The notes beneath the pieces were generated by a model, which did not search any database, was not told the DNA's origin, and saw only the letters and a list, made by a program, of their open reading frames with translations. From JANMEX01 sp031422915 (GTDB lineage Bacteria; Pseudomonadota; Alphaproteobacteria; Rhizobiales; Rhizobiaceae), in assembly GCA_031422915.1 (NCBI GenBank), contig JANPEK010000024.1, positions 1 to 20,303 of the forward strand: 20,303 nucleotides of DNA, in the 5' to 3' direction. The number at the start of each line of letters is the position of its first letter. The first letter of the stretch is position 1. Positions 13,400-20,303 of the stretch are shown here, in pieces. The position numbers and the translations under genes are program-made.

Positions 13400-15322
13400 A
13401 TGAATCAACAAGATATGCGTGCCGGAACTGAAAACGGCGCGGAAAACGGCGGCTCGCAGTCTCACAAGTCAAGAGGCCCGTTCATTGGACTCGCCGTTGG
13501 CTCGATCGGCGTCGTCTACGGCGACATCGGCACCAGCCCGCTCTATGCGGTGCGCGAATCGCTGCACCATGCCGCGGGCGACGGCATCACGCGCGGCGAA
13601 GTCATCGGCGTGATCTCGCTGATGCTTTGGGCGCTTATCCTTGTGGTAACGCTGAAATATGTGGTTTTGATCATGCGCGCCGACAACCAGGGCGAAGGCG
13701 GCACGCTGTCGCTGATGGCGCTGGCGCAAAAGGTCATGGGCCGAGGCATGAACATGGCGTTTTTCCTCGGTGTCGCCGGGGCCGCGCTGTTTTATGGCGA
13801 CGCCGTGATCACACCGGCAGTTTCGGTTTTGTCAGCAGTGGAAGGCTTTGCCGTGGTTCTGCCTGGAACAGAGCGGTTCGTTCTGCCTGTCGCAATTTTG
13901 ATCATTGTGCTGTTGTTCACGGTGCAAAGCCGCGGGACCGCCAAGGTCGCTGCATTTTTCGGCCCCATCATGGTGTTGTGGTTTGCCACTCTCGGCGCGC
14001 TGGGAATTTATCACATCGCCGACGACCCGGAGATTTTCAAGGCGTTCAACCCGTTTGAGGCGGCATGGTTTTTGGCCAATCACGGCATGGTTGGGCTCGT
14101 GGTACTCGGGTCTGTATTCCTTTGCGTCACAGGTGCGGAAGCGCTGTATGCCGACATGGGCCATTTCGGCCGTTCGCCGATCCGCTGGGCGTGGATGGTG
14201 TATGTGTTTCCGATGTTGGCGCTGAACTATCTTGGCCAAGGCGCAATGATCCTTGGCAATCCGGCAACAGCAGCAAACCCGTTCTTCCTGATGGCACCGG
14301 AATGGGCCTCCATTCCGCTTGTTGTACTGTCTTGTGTTGCTGCTGTGATTGCCTCGCAAGCTGTTATCACCGGCGCTTTCTCGCTGACATCGCAAGCGGT
14401 GCAGCTGGGCATCCTGCCACGCCTTGAAATCCGCCACACATCGGAGCAACTGGCCGGGCAGATTTATCTTCCCAAGGTCAACCGCCTGCTGTTCGCCGGC
14501 GTGATTGCGCTGATCGTGTTGTTTCAGACCTCGTCGTCGCTGGCATCAGCCTATGGCATTGCCGTCACCGGCGCGATGCTGGCGGACGCCGGGTTGATGA
14601 TCCTGGTCATCTGGAAGGTCTGGAAATGGGGCTTGGGCTGGGCACTTGCCATCATGATGCCGCTGATCATGATTGATCTGGCATTCTTTGGCGCAAATCT
14701 TCTCAAACTGTTCGATGGCGCAGCATTGCCACTGGCATTCGGCCTGTTCCTGATGGTGGTGATGTGGACGTGGGTGCGCGGTAGCGGCATCATCTCGGAC
14801 AAGTCCCGGCGCGAAAGCGTGCCGCTTGCTGACCTGACCAAGATGCTTGCCAAGAAACCCCCGCAAAGGGTGCTGGGAACAGCCGTGTTCCTGACCGCCG
14901 ATCCGGAAACAGCACCAACAGCGCTGATGCACAATCTGAAGCACAACCACGTTCTGCACAACACCAACATATTGCTGACGATCAAGACAGCGTCTGTTCC
15001 TTACGTGCCGGAGAATGAACAGATTTCCGTTGAAACGCTGTCCGACGATTTCCGGCGCATCATCGCCAATCTCGGCTACATGCAGTCGCCGCGCATTCCC
15101 CATTTGCTGGCTGCCGCGCGGCGCAAGGGATGCGAGTTTGAACTGATGCAGACATCCTTCTTCCTTGGCCGAAGGACGATCAAGGCATCCGCGCAATCGG
15201 GCATGCCGCTGTGGCAGGACGGGCTCTACATCGCGCTGGCAAAATCAGCGGCAAACGCAACGGACTTCTTTCATATTCCGTATAACCGGGTGGTGGAGAT
15301 GGGCAGCCAGGTTACGGTTTGA
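13400..15322 (+). CDS. kup: KUP-family potassium uptake protein
   Basis: The 640-residue protein is a KUP/HAK/KT potassium transporter, an H+-coupled K+ importer of the inner membrane. The family signature GSIGVVYGDIGTSPLYA is at residues 34-50, in the first span. About twelve hydrophobic spans follow to roughly residue 465, with VTGAEALYADMGHFG and the SQAVITGAFSLTSQAVQLG segment typical of the family. The C-terminal 150 residues are the cytoplasmic domain, including NNVLHN-like and VEMGSQVTV motifs at the end. Length is normal (about 620-640). The ATG at 13400 has a weak ribosome site; an ATG at 13415 is an alternative. Its stop is 3 bases from the stop of the converging permease gene. Confidence 0.96.
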   Translation: MNQQDMRAGTENGAENGGSQSHKSRGPFIGLAVGSIGVVYGDIGTSPLYAVRESLHHAAGDGITRGEVIGVISLMLWALILVVTLKYVVLIMRADNQGEGGTLSLMALAQKVMGRGMNMAFFLGVAGAALFYGDAVITPAVSVLSAVEGFAVVLPGTERFVLPVAILIIVLLFTVQSRGTAKVAAFFGPIMVLWFATLGALGIYHIADDPEIFKAFNPFEAAWFLANHGMVGLVVLGSVFLCVTGAEALYADMGHFGRSPIRWAWMVYVFPMLALNYLGQGAMILGNPATAANPFFLMAPEWASIPLVVLSCVAAVIASQAVITGAFSLTSQAVQLGILPRLEIRHTSEQLAGQIYLPKVNRLLFAGVIALIVLFQTSSSLASAYGIAVTGAMLADAGLMILVIWKVWKWGLGWALAIMMPLIMIDLAFFGANLLKLFDGAALPLAFGLFLMVVMWTWVRGSGIISDKSRRESVPLADLTKMLAKKPPQRVLGTAVFLTADPETAPTALMHNLKHNHVLHNTNILLTIKTASVPYVPENEQISVETLSDDFRRIIANLGYMQSPRIPHLLAAARRKGCEFELMQTSFFLGRRTIKASAQSGMPLWQDGLYIALAKSAANATDFFHIPYNRVVEMGSQVTV

Positions 15323-15325
15323 GGT

Positions 15326-16138
15326 TTATCGCTCGTCAGCCCTCCTCATCCGCTGCTCCAGCCGCCGCAACGCCAGTGACAGGCTGACTGTCATCACCAG
15401 ATAGATATAGGCGACAATCGAGTAGGTCTCGAAAAACCGGAACGAGCCCGACGCATAGACCTTGCCGAGCTGCGTGATATCGGAAACGCCGAGCACCGAG
15501 ACGAGCGAGGAATCCTTCACCATCGCAATGAAATCATTGCCGAGCGGTGGCAGGATGGTGCGGAAGGCTTGCGGAAACACCACATGGCGGAACCGCGGCC
15601 AGCCGGACAGTCCCAGCGCCTTGGCCGCCTCGATCTGGCCCTTGTCAACCGCCTGAATGCCTGCACGAAACACTTCAGACAAAAACGCCGAGTAGCCGAT
15701 CATCAGCGCAATGATCGCCCGCCACAAAAGCGAAAAATCGCGGATGCCCATCGGTCCGAGCAGGCCAATGGATTGCAGCGGTGCCGTGATGAAATTCCAG
15801 AACGCGACAAAGGCCGGTGCGCCGACAAACGCGATGTAGAACAACAGCACCAGCATCGGAATGCCGCGGATAATCTCAACGTAAAAGCGCGCGATCTGCC
15901 GCAGCGCCTTGAACCGCGACAGCCCCATCATCGCAAGGCCAAGGCCCATCATGCAAGCGAGCGAAAAGCCGACAGCTGTGACAAACAATGTTGTGCGGAT
16001 GCCTTTGACCAGCGTGGTGAAGACCTGCGTGTAGATGCCGTTGGCGGCAATCAGTATGCCAACGGCAACAGCAAGCCCGGCGGCCGCTGCCAGCCACCAG
16101 GGAAAATCGTCGTTTCTGTCAGAAGCTGTTCCCGCCAT
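15326..16138 (-). CDS. Polar amino-acid ABC transporter permease
   Basis: The 270-residue protein is a membrane permease of the His/Glu/Gln/Arg/opine ABC importer family. It has several membrane spans and the family stretch EVFRAGIQAVDKGQIEAAKALGLS (the EAA loop that contacts the ATPase), followed by FPQAFRTILPPLGNDFI and VKDSSLVSVLGV, which are near-invariant in this group. The start at 16138 is preferred because the other ATG (16156) lies in the loop of a perfect hairpin. It follows a binding-protein gene on the same strand (stop 16175), forming a two-gene operon. No ATP-binding gene follows; the next gene downstream is the converging kup. The transporter must borrow an ATPase encoded elsewhere. 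Confidence 0.92.
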   Translation of the reverse strand: MAGTASDRNDDFPWWLAAAAGLAVAVGILIAANGIYTQVFTTLVKGIRTTLFVTAVGFSLACMMGLGLAMMGLSRFKALRQIARFYVEIIRGIPMLVLLFYIAFVGAPAFVAFWNFITAPLQSIGLLGPMGIRDFSLLWRAIIALMIGYSAFLSEVFRAGIQAVDKGQIEAAKALGLSGWPRFRHVVFPQAFRTILPPLGNDFIAMVKDSSLVSVLGVSDITQLGKVYASGSFRFFETYSIVAYIYLVMTVSLSLALRRLEQRMRRADER

Positions 16139-16145
16139 CAGGCAA

Positions 16146-16167
16146 TCCGGCGGCATCAGCCGCCGGA
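16146..16167 (-). promoter_or_regulatory. Intercistronic hairpin between binding protein and permease genes
   Basis: TCCGGCGGC and GCCGCCGGA form a perfect 9-bp stem with a 4-base loop, located just after the binding-protein stop and just before the permease start. Such hairpins in binding-protein/permease operons are known to stabilise the upstream message and lower permease expression; that role here is inference. Confidence 0.6.
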
Positions 16168-16174
16168 AACCGCC

Positions 16175-16975
16175 TTACTCGCCGAACTTGTAATCAACGA
16201 ACCATTTCTTGTTGAGCGCATCCAGCGTGCCATCTGCCTTCATCGCGGCAACGGCGGCATTGACCGGGGCGACCAGATCAGACCCCTTGGTAAAGATGAA
16301 GCCGAAATCTTCGGTGCCCAGCGGCCCGCCAATCAGCTTGAGGCCACCGTTCGACGCATCAACATAGCCTTTGCCTGCAGTTCCATCAGTCAGCACGGTG
16401 TCCACATCACCTGCTTTCAGCGCCTGAACGGTAGCACCAAAGGTCTCAAACAACTTGATGCGCGGATTGTCTTCCTTGCCATCGAGCACTTCGTAAACCG
16501 CTGTGTAAAACGGCGTGGTGCCAGCCTGCGCACCGACCAGACCTTCCGTGAACGCGCCAAATGTCTTGGCGTCCGTAAAGCGGCTCTCATCGCCGCGCAC
16601 CAGCATGAATTGTTCCGAGCGCATGTAGGCGTCTGAAAAGTCTACCTTTTCTTTGCGTTCGTCCTTGATCGTGATGCCGGTCATGCCGATGTTGTACTGG
16701 CCGTCTGAAACCGCCTGGATCATCGCGTCCCAGGAGGTGTTCTGGTATTTGATCTTGAAATTCAGCCGCTTGGCGATTTCGTTCATCGCATCATATTCCC
16801 AGCCGATCTGCGTTCCCGTCTTCGGATCGACAAATTGCAGCGGCGGATAGGCATTCTCGGTGACAATCACCACTTCCTTGCCGCCAAGATCGGGCAGCGC
16901 CTGGGCAAAGGACGGTGCAGCGGCAGCAAGCGTTGCGCCCGCGACGAGAGACAGCAGCAAACGACGGTCGATCAT
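16175..16975 (-). CDS. Periplasmic polar amino-acid-binding protein of an ABC transporter
   Basis: The 266-residue protein has a signal peptide (about 1-24, ending PSFA) and a bacterial extracellular solute-binding protein family 3 domain. VTENAYPPLQFVDPKTGTQIGWEYD at the mature N-terminus, TSWDAMIQAVSDGQYNIGMTGITI, and ERKEKVDFSDAYM are diagnostic of polar amino-acid binders. It captures its ligand in the periplasm and hands it to the permease encoded 37 bases downstream. The ligand (for example glutamine, histidine, arginine or cystine) cannot be told. GGAG sits 6 bases before the ATG. A hairpin in the intercistronic gap may favour higher expression of this gene than of the permease. Confidence 0.94.
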   Translation of the reverse strand: MIDRRLLLSLVAGATLAAAAPSFAQALPDLGGKEVVIVTENAYPPLQFVDPKTGTQIGWEYDAMNEIAKRLNFKIKYQNTSWDAMIQAVSDGQYNIGMTGITIKDERKEKVDFSDAYMRSEQFMLVRGDESRFTDAKTFGAFTEGLVGAQAGTTPFYTAVYEVLDGKEDNPRIKLFETFGATVQALKAGDVDTVLTDGTAGKGYVDASNGGLKLIGGPLGTEDFGFIFTKGSDLVAPVNAAVAAMKADGTLDALNKKWFVDYKFGE

Positions 16976-17112
16976 GTTTCACTCCATACCAAAAGAGCCG
17001 GTTTTGTCCGGCTGGTCAATTTTCATGAAACTGTCACGGATTGGCGGGGTTGCGCAAGAGAAAGACGTTTCAATAATCACGCCGATTGGAAAACGATGGC
17101 AACAGATACAAA

Positions 17113-17140
17113 TCCAAAAGGGCGCAACCAGCGCGCCCTT
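17113..17140 (-). terminator. Rho-independent terminator of rplS
   Basis: On the minus strand AAGGGCGC (17133-17140) pairs with GCGCCCTT (17118-17125) around a 7-base loop, followed by TTGGATTT. It lies about 25 bases after the rplS stop and ends the rimM-trmD-rplS operon before the binding-protein gene. Confidence 0.7.
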
Positions 17141-17164
17141 CCGGAAAATCGGGTAGCCCGGGCC

Positions 17165-17599
17165 TTACTCGGCGGCAGGAGCGGTCTTTGCTGCGCTTTT
17201 GACTTCTGTCTTTGGCTCAGTCTTGGCCTCAACCTTGCGCGGGTCCTTGCGCTCGACAATACGGGCCGACTTGCCGGTGCGGCCGCGCAGGTAGTAGAGC
17301 TTGGCGCGGCGGACGCGGCCGCGGCGGACCACTTCAACGCCTTCAACCAGCGGCGAGTAAACCGGGAAAACGCGCTCGACACCTTCGCCGTAAGACAGTT
17401 TGCGCACAGTAAAGCTTTCGTCGATGCCGGCACCGGAACGGGCGATGCAAACGCCTTCATAGACCTGTGTACGCGAACGCTCGCCTTCCTTGACCTTGAC
17501 GGCAACACGGACGGTATCGCCCGGCTGGAAGGCGGGAAGCTTGCGGATGGCTTCGATCTTGGCGGCTTGCTCGGCATTGAGCTGCTGAATAATATTCAT
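17165..17599 (-). CDS. rplS: 50S ribosomal protein L19
   Basis: The 144-residue protein is L19, which lies at the 30S-50S interface. The core shows FQPGDTVRVAVKVKEGERSRTQVYEG, GAGIDESFTVRKLSYGEGVERVFPVYSP and RRGRVRRAKLYYLRGRTGKSARI, all typical. A Lys/Ala/Glu-rich tail of about 25 residues follows the universal core, as in other rhizobial L19 proteins. The ATG at 17599 is chosen over a GTG three codons upstream because L19 begins MNIIQQLN and GAG lies about 9 bases before it. It follows trmD by 195 bases that hold several small hairpins, so it may have its own leader and promoter. Confidence 0.97.
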   Translation of the reverse strand: MNIIQQLNAEQAAKIEAIRKLPAFQPGDTVRVAVKVKEGERSRTQVYEGVCIARSGAGIDESFTVRKLSYGEGVERVFPVYSPLVEGVEVVRRGRVRRAKLYYLRGRTGKSARIVERKDPRKVEAKTEPKTEVKSAAKTAPAAE

Positions 17600-17647
17600 C
17601 GGTGTCACTCTTTCTTGTTTCAGAATGCCAGAGCGTCCTCACTCGAA

Positions 17648-17722
17648 ATCCTGCCATGCAGGATGTCTATGCTTTTGACAAAAGCAGGGGCGACTTCGCA
17701 GTCTATTGATTAATCCGAAGTC
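17648..17722 (-). promoter_or_regulatory. Possible structured leader of rplS
   Basis: Three small inverted repeats occur in a row in the 195-base gap upstream of rplS: ATCCTGC/GCAGGAT (17648-17664, 3-base loop), GCTTTT/AAAAGC (17671-17685), and GACTTCG/CGAAGTC (17692-17722). Ribosomal protein messages are often regulated through leader structures. I know of no described L19 leader in alphaproteobacteria, so this is a suggestion. Confidence 0.35.
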
Positions 17723-17794
17723 CGGCCCTGTATTCAGAATCCGGTTTCGCGCGGGTCGTTACACGATGAATTGGCAATTGTCACGGGGGCGGCC

Positions 17795-18496
17795 CTAATT
17801 TTTGTTCTTCACAGCCTTTTCGAGCAAATCCGGACGCCTGGCCTTGGTCAGTTCCAGTGATTGAGCGTGCCGCCATTCAGCGATCTTCTTGTGATTGCCA
17901 GACATCAACACATCTGGAATTGGCAACTCTTCAAATTCCGAAGGCCGCGTATAATGCGGATGCTCAAGCAGACCGCCCTCAAAGCTCTCATTGGCTCCGG
18001 AAACTTCGTTGCCCATGACGCCGGGAAGAAGCCGCACAACTGCATCCAGAAGAACAAGCGCTGCCGGTTCTCCGCCGGACAGCACATAGTCGCCGATGGA
18101 AATTTCTTCCAACTTCCGCGCCGCGACAACCCGTTCATCCACGCCCTCAAACCGGCCACACAGGATCACTGCGCCTGAACCTGAAGCCAGTTGCCGGGCC
18201 CGCTCTTGTGTCAGCGGCTTGCCGCGCGGCGACATCAGGATGCGGGGACGCTGGTCATCAGGCAAACACACCGCATCAACCGCCCGCGCCACGACATCGG
18301 CCCGCAGCACCATGCCTGCGCCGCCGCCGGACGGCGTGTCATCGACATTGCGGTGTTTGCCTGCTGCAAAATCGCGGATTTGCACGGTTTCAAGTTGCCA
18401 AAGTCCATCCGCCAAGGCGCGTCCTGACAGGGACACACCAAGATGGCCCGGAAACATCTCCGGATAAAGCGTCAGGACAGTTGCCTTGAATATCAC
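17795..18496 (-). CDS. trmD: tRNA (guanine-N1-)-methyltransferase TrmD
   Basis: The 233-residue protein is TrmD, the SPOUT-class enzyme that makes m1G37 in tRNA and prevents frameshifting. The trefoil-knot SAM site is visible: LMSPRGKPLTQ (about 87-97), LCGRFEGVDERV (112-123) and IGDYVLSGGEPAALVL (134-149). The C-terminal half shows RPSEFEELPIPDVLMSGNH, also invariant. Length is normal. The start codon is GTG and overlaps the rimM stop by 4 bases, so the two are translationally coupled. Assignment is secure. Confidence 0.97.
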   Translation of the reverse strand: MIFKATVLTLYPEMFPGHLGVSLSGRALADGLWQLETVQIRDFAAGKHRNVDDTPSGGGAGMVLRADVVARAVDAVCLPDDQRPRILMSPRGKPLTQERARQLASGSGAVILCGRFEGVDERVVAARKLEEISIGDYVLSGGEPAALVLLDAVVRLLPGVMGNEVSGANESFEGGLLEHPHYTRPSEFEELPIPDVLMSGNHKKIAEWRHAQSLELTKARRPDLLEKAVKNKN

Positions 18497-19095
18497 CGGT
18501 TGCCGCCTGCGTCTTTCGGCCCGCGTGGCCGGTCAATGGCTTCCGCATGCGACCGGTGGGCCAGCGCCTCATAATCGTCATCATCGACAAGCCCCGCAGC
18601 AAGCGCGTTGACCGTGATGATCCTGGTGTCGAAATTGATGTCAGGAACAGCGGCTTTGGTGAAGGGGATGGCAACAGAGTGACCGCGATGCTTCGACACC
18701 TCAAGAATGTCCCCCGCACCAAAATTCAGCACGGCAGTCACCTTGCCATGGTCGTGGCCGTCCTCGTCCTTCACGGCAAGACCGATCAGATCGGAGTGGA
18801 GAAAATCATCTTGAGCCGTGACCTGATTGCCCAGCGCCGCCCGGTCGACGAACAGCTCGGTGCCGGTCAACGCCTCGGCGGCGCTCCGGTCATTGATCCC
18901 GGCAAACCGTGTGATGACAACTTCCTTGGATGGCCGCGTTTCCAAAACCTCGTAAGCGCGGCCAGATGCGTCATAGAGTTTGCCGTAGCCGGCAAAGCCA
19001 TCGGGCGTCTGCGTATGGCTCTTGACCCGCACTTCGCCCTTCAACCCCTGAGCTGCGCCGATAATGGCAAGGAGGACGGGATTGGCTGGTTTCAA
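18493..19095 (-). CDS. rimM: Ribosome maturation factor RimM
   Basis: The 200-residue protein is RimM, which binds S19 and helps assemble the 30S head. The N-terminal RimM domain (about 8-90) contains the motif IGAAQGLKGEVRVKS, and the C-terminal PRC barrel (about 100-175) contains DLIGLAVKDEDG, GAGDILEV and IPFTKAAVPDI. The last 25 residues are polar and Arg/Asp-rich. It uses a TTG start at 19095, supported by GGAG about 9 bases upstream; no ATG is nearer. Usually rpsP (S16) precedes rimM, but here the upstream gene is a divergent recombinase, so rimM begins the operon. Its stop overlaps the trmD start. Confidence 0.95.
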   Translation of the reverse strand: MKPANPVLLAIIGAAQGLKGEVRVKSHTQTPDGFAGYGKLYDASGRAYEVLETRPSKEVVITRFAGINDRSAAEALTGTELFVDRAALGNQVTAQDDFLHSDLIGLAVKDEDGHDHGKVTAVLNFGAGDILEVSKHRGHSVAIPFTKAAVPDINFDTRIITVNALAAGLVDDDDYEALAHRSHAEAIDRPRGPKDAGGNR

Positions 19096-19303
19096 GACAC
19101 TGGCTCCGTACTGGCTTCAAATAGGGCTCTATTGCACTTGTAACATGGCGCGCGAATTGAATAAACGACGCAAAAGCATCAATTCCAATGTGAAAATCGT
19201 GTAGCGATATCCTCTTTCAATCGTCGAACCGGAGCCCTTCTTCACCGCTTGCTAACCTTGCCGCGGGAAGATGGTTATCCCTTTCAAGACTGGCACAGTG
19301 CAC

Positions 19304-20245
19304 ATGGCGCGACCTGAATTCATCGTCCACGCCTCCGCCGACCTGCTCGCGGCTCGCGCTGCATGGCTTGATCTGTTGCAAAATGGCAAGCGGTACTCAC
19401 TGCTGACTGTTGACGCTTATGAGCGCGACACACGGCAGTTCTTTGATTTTCTTGTCCACCATCTCGGCAAACTGCCAACGATCAAGGATCTTGAAACACT
19501 CAAGCCCGTCACATTCCGCTCCTTCCTCGCCAAGCGCCGCAATGATGGCGCGGGCGTGCGCACGCTCGGTCGCGGGCTTGCCGCCATCCGCTCGTTTCTG
19601 AAGCATCTTGAGCGCGAGGGGCTGGTCAATGCCGCCGGTTCGCGCGCCGTTCGTGCGCCCAAACAGCCGAAATCATTGCCGAAACCGCTGCAAATCAATC
19701 AGGCGCTGGCAGTCGCGTCCGGCCTTGGAGATAGGGCGGAAGAGCCGTGGATAGCCGCCCGAAACGCTGCGGTGCTGACACTGCTCTATGGCTGCGGCCT
19801 GCGCATTTCAGAGGCGCTGGGCCTGATACCGGCACAACTCTCCGGCCAGACCAAAACCTTGCGCATCACCGGCAAGGGCGGCAAAGAGCGCATCGTGCCG
19901 TTGCTGCCCGCCGTGCACGAGGCAATCGCAAAATATCAATCCCTGTGTCCAATGCACCTGCCGCCAAACGAACCGATGTTTCGCGGCGCGCGCGGCGGGC
20001 CGCTCTTGGCTGCCATCATCCAGAGGGAAATGGTGCGGCTGCGCGGCGCGCTCGGCCTGCCGGACTCGGCCACCCCGCATGCGCTGCGCCATTCCTTTGC
20101 CACGCACCTCTTGGCCGGCGGTGGCGACTTGCGGTCGATTCAGGAATTGCTTGGCCATGCGAGCCTTTCGACGACGCAGGTTTACACCGGCGTTGATACG
20201 GCAAGATTGCTGGGCGCATGGGCGTCTGCGCATCCGCGGGCATAA
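19304..20245 (+). CDS. xerC: XerC/XerD-type tyrosine recombinase
   Basis: The 313-residue protein has an N-terminal SAM-like core-binding domain (about 10-110) and a C-terminal catalytic domain. All catalytic residues are present: Arg167 (CGLRISEAL), Lys191 (GKGGKERIVP), His259 and Arg262 (HALRHSFATH), His285 (LGHASL) and the nucleophile Tyr294 (QVYTGV). Length and motifs match the host XerC that resolves chromosome dimers at dif, rather than a phage integrase. XerC is preferred to XerD by similarity in the N-terminal segment, a moderate judgement. The ATG at 19304 gives a typical length; an ATG at 19271 would add 11 residues, and neither has a good ribosome site. It is divergent from rimM with about 200 bases between. 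No attachment sites or mobile genes were seen nearby. Confidence 0.88.
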   Translation: MARPEFIVHASADLLAARAAWLDLLQNGKRYSLLTVDAYERDTRQFFDFLVHHLGKLPTIKDLETLKPVTFRSFLAKRRNDGAGVRTLGRGLAAIRSFLKHLEREGLVNAAGSRAVRAPKQPKSLPKPLQINQALAVASGLGDRAEEPWIAARNAAVLTLLYGCGLRISEALGLIPAQLSGQTKTLRITGKGGKERIVPLLPAVHEAIAKYQSLCPMHLPPNEPMFRGARGGPLLAAIIQREMVRLRGALGLPDSATPHALRHSFATHLLAGGGDLRSIQELLGHASLSTTQVYTGVDTARLLGAWASAHPRA

Positions 20246-20303
20246 TCTGACGCATATTTTCCGGATCGTTTTAACGGTTTGGCCGCAATTGCGCGTTAGG
20301 CTG

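Noticed and set aside
12387..13403. Open frame of 338 codons opposite leuC and across the leuC-kup gap
   Set aside because: Most of it overlaps the certain leuC gene. The remainder has no domain resemblance and no ribosome site.
15569..16636. Open frame of 355 codons opposite the ABC permease and binding protein
   Set aside because: It is a shadow frame with Arg/His-rich composition, opposite two well-supported genes.
16835..17713. Open frame of 292 codons opposite rplS and the start of the binding-protein gene
   Set aside because: It covers the rplS terminator and coding frame in antisense and shows no recognisable family.
19271..20245. The recombinase as the integrase of a mobile element
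   Set aside because: Its size and motifs fit host XerC. No attachment repeats, tRNA gene, or phage or transposon genes were seen near it.
1..20303. CRISPR arrays, tRNA or rRNA genes, transposases
   Set aside because: No regularly spaced repeats, tRNA-like cloverleaf sequence, rRNA sequence or transposase motifs were noticed. The VapD similarity to the Cas2 fold is not evidence of a CRISPR locus.

Overview
The window reads as chromosomal DNA of an alphaproteobacterium, most likely Hyphomicrobiales (Rhizobiales). The grounds are the gene content and order (sdhC-sdhD-sdhA; rimM-trmD-rplS with leuC nearby), the fairly GC-rich coding sequence, and a palindromic intergenic element that resembles the rhizobial RIME1 family. 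Species cannot be fixed from the sequence alone.

Layout. Bases 1-3465, minus strand: succinate dehydrogenase genes sdhC, sdhD and sdhA, then a vapD-like gene and the 5' part of an FkbM-type methyltransferase gene that runs off the window. sdhB, which normally follows sdhA, is not there. Bases 3466-3772: the sdh upstream region and a 134-nt inverted-repeat element. Bases 3773-4093: an MliC-type lysozyme-inhibitor lipoprotein. Bases 4152-9243: a probable metabolic cluster with a short-chain dehydrogenase and a phytanoyl-CoA-dioxygenase-like enzyme (minus), a divergent LacI-type regulator and a group II PLP decarboxylase (plus). A RIME-like palindrome separates the first two genes.

Bases 9244-11530 form a decayed stretch. 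A gamma-glutamylcyclotransferase-like gene has lost its middle, an unidentified multi-span membrane protein is intact, and a GFA-family (glutathione-dependent formaldehyde-activating-like) gene has lost its start codon and reading frame. Bases 11583-12995 hold leuC with a clear terminator. A 404-base gap with a perfect GGTGTATACACC palindrome precedes kup (potassium uptake). Converging on kup is a polar amino-acid ABC permease and binding protein pair with no ATPase gene in the window. Then come rplS with a terminator and a hairpin-rich leader, trmD overlapping rimM, and a divergent XerC-type recombinase.

How the parts work together. SdhCDA form the membrane anchor and flavoprotein of respiratory complex II. 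RimM, TrmD and L19 form the usual ribosome maturation/tRNA modification operon. The LacI regulator probably controls the divergent dioxygenase-dehydrogenase pair, for an unknown substrate. The gaps at 7519-7770, 9515-9696 and 10825-11049 are each under 300 bases; the only structure I saw in them is the palindrome at 10863-10885.
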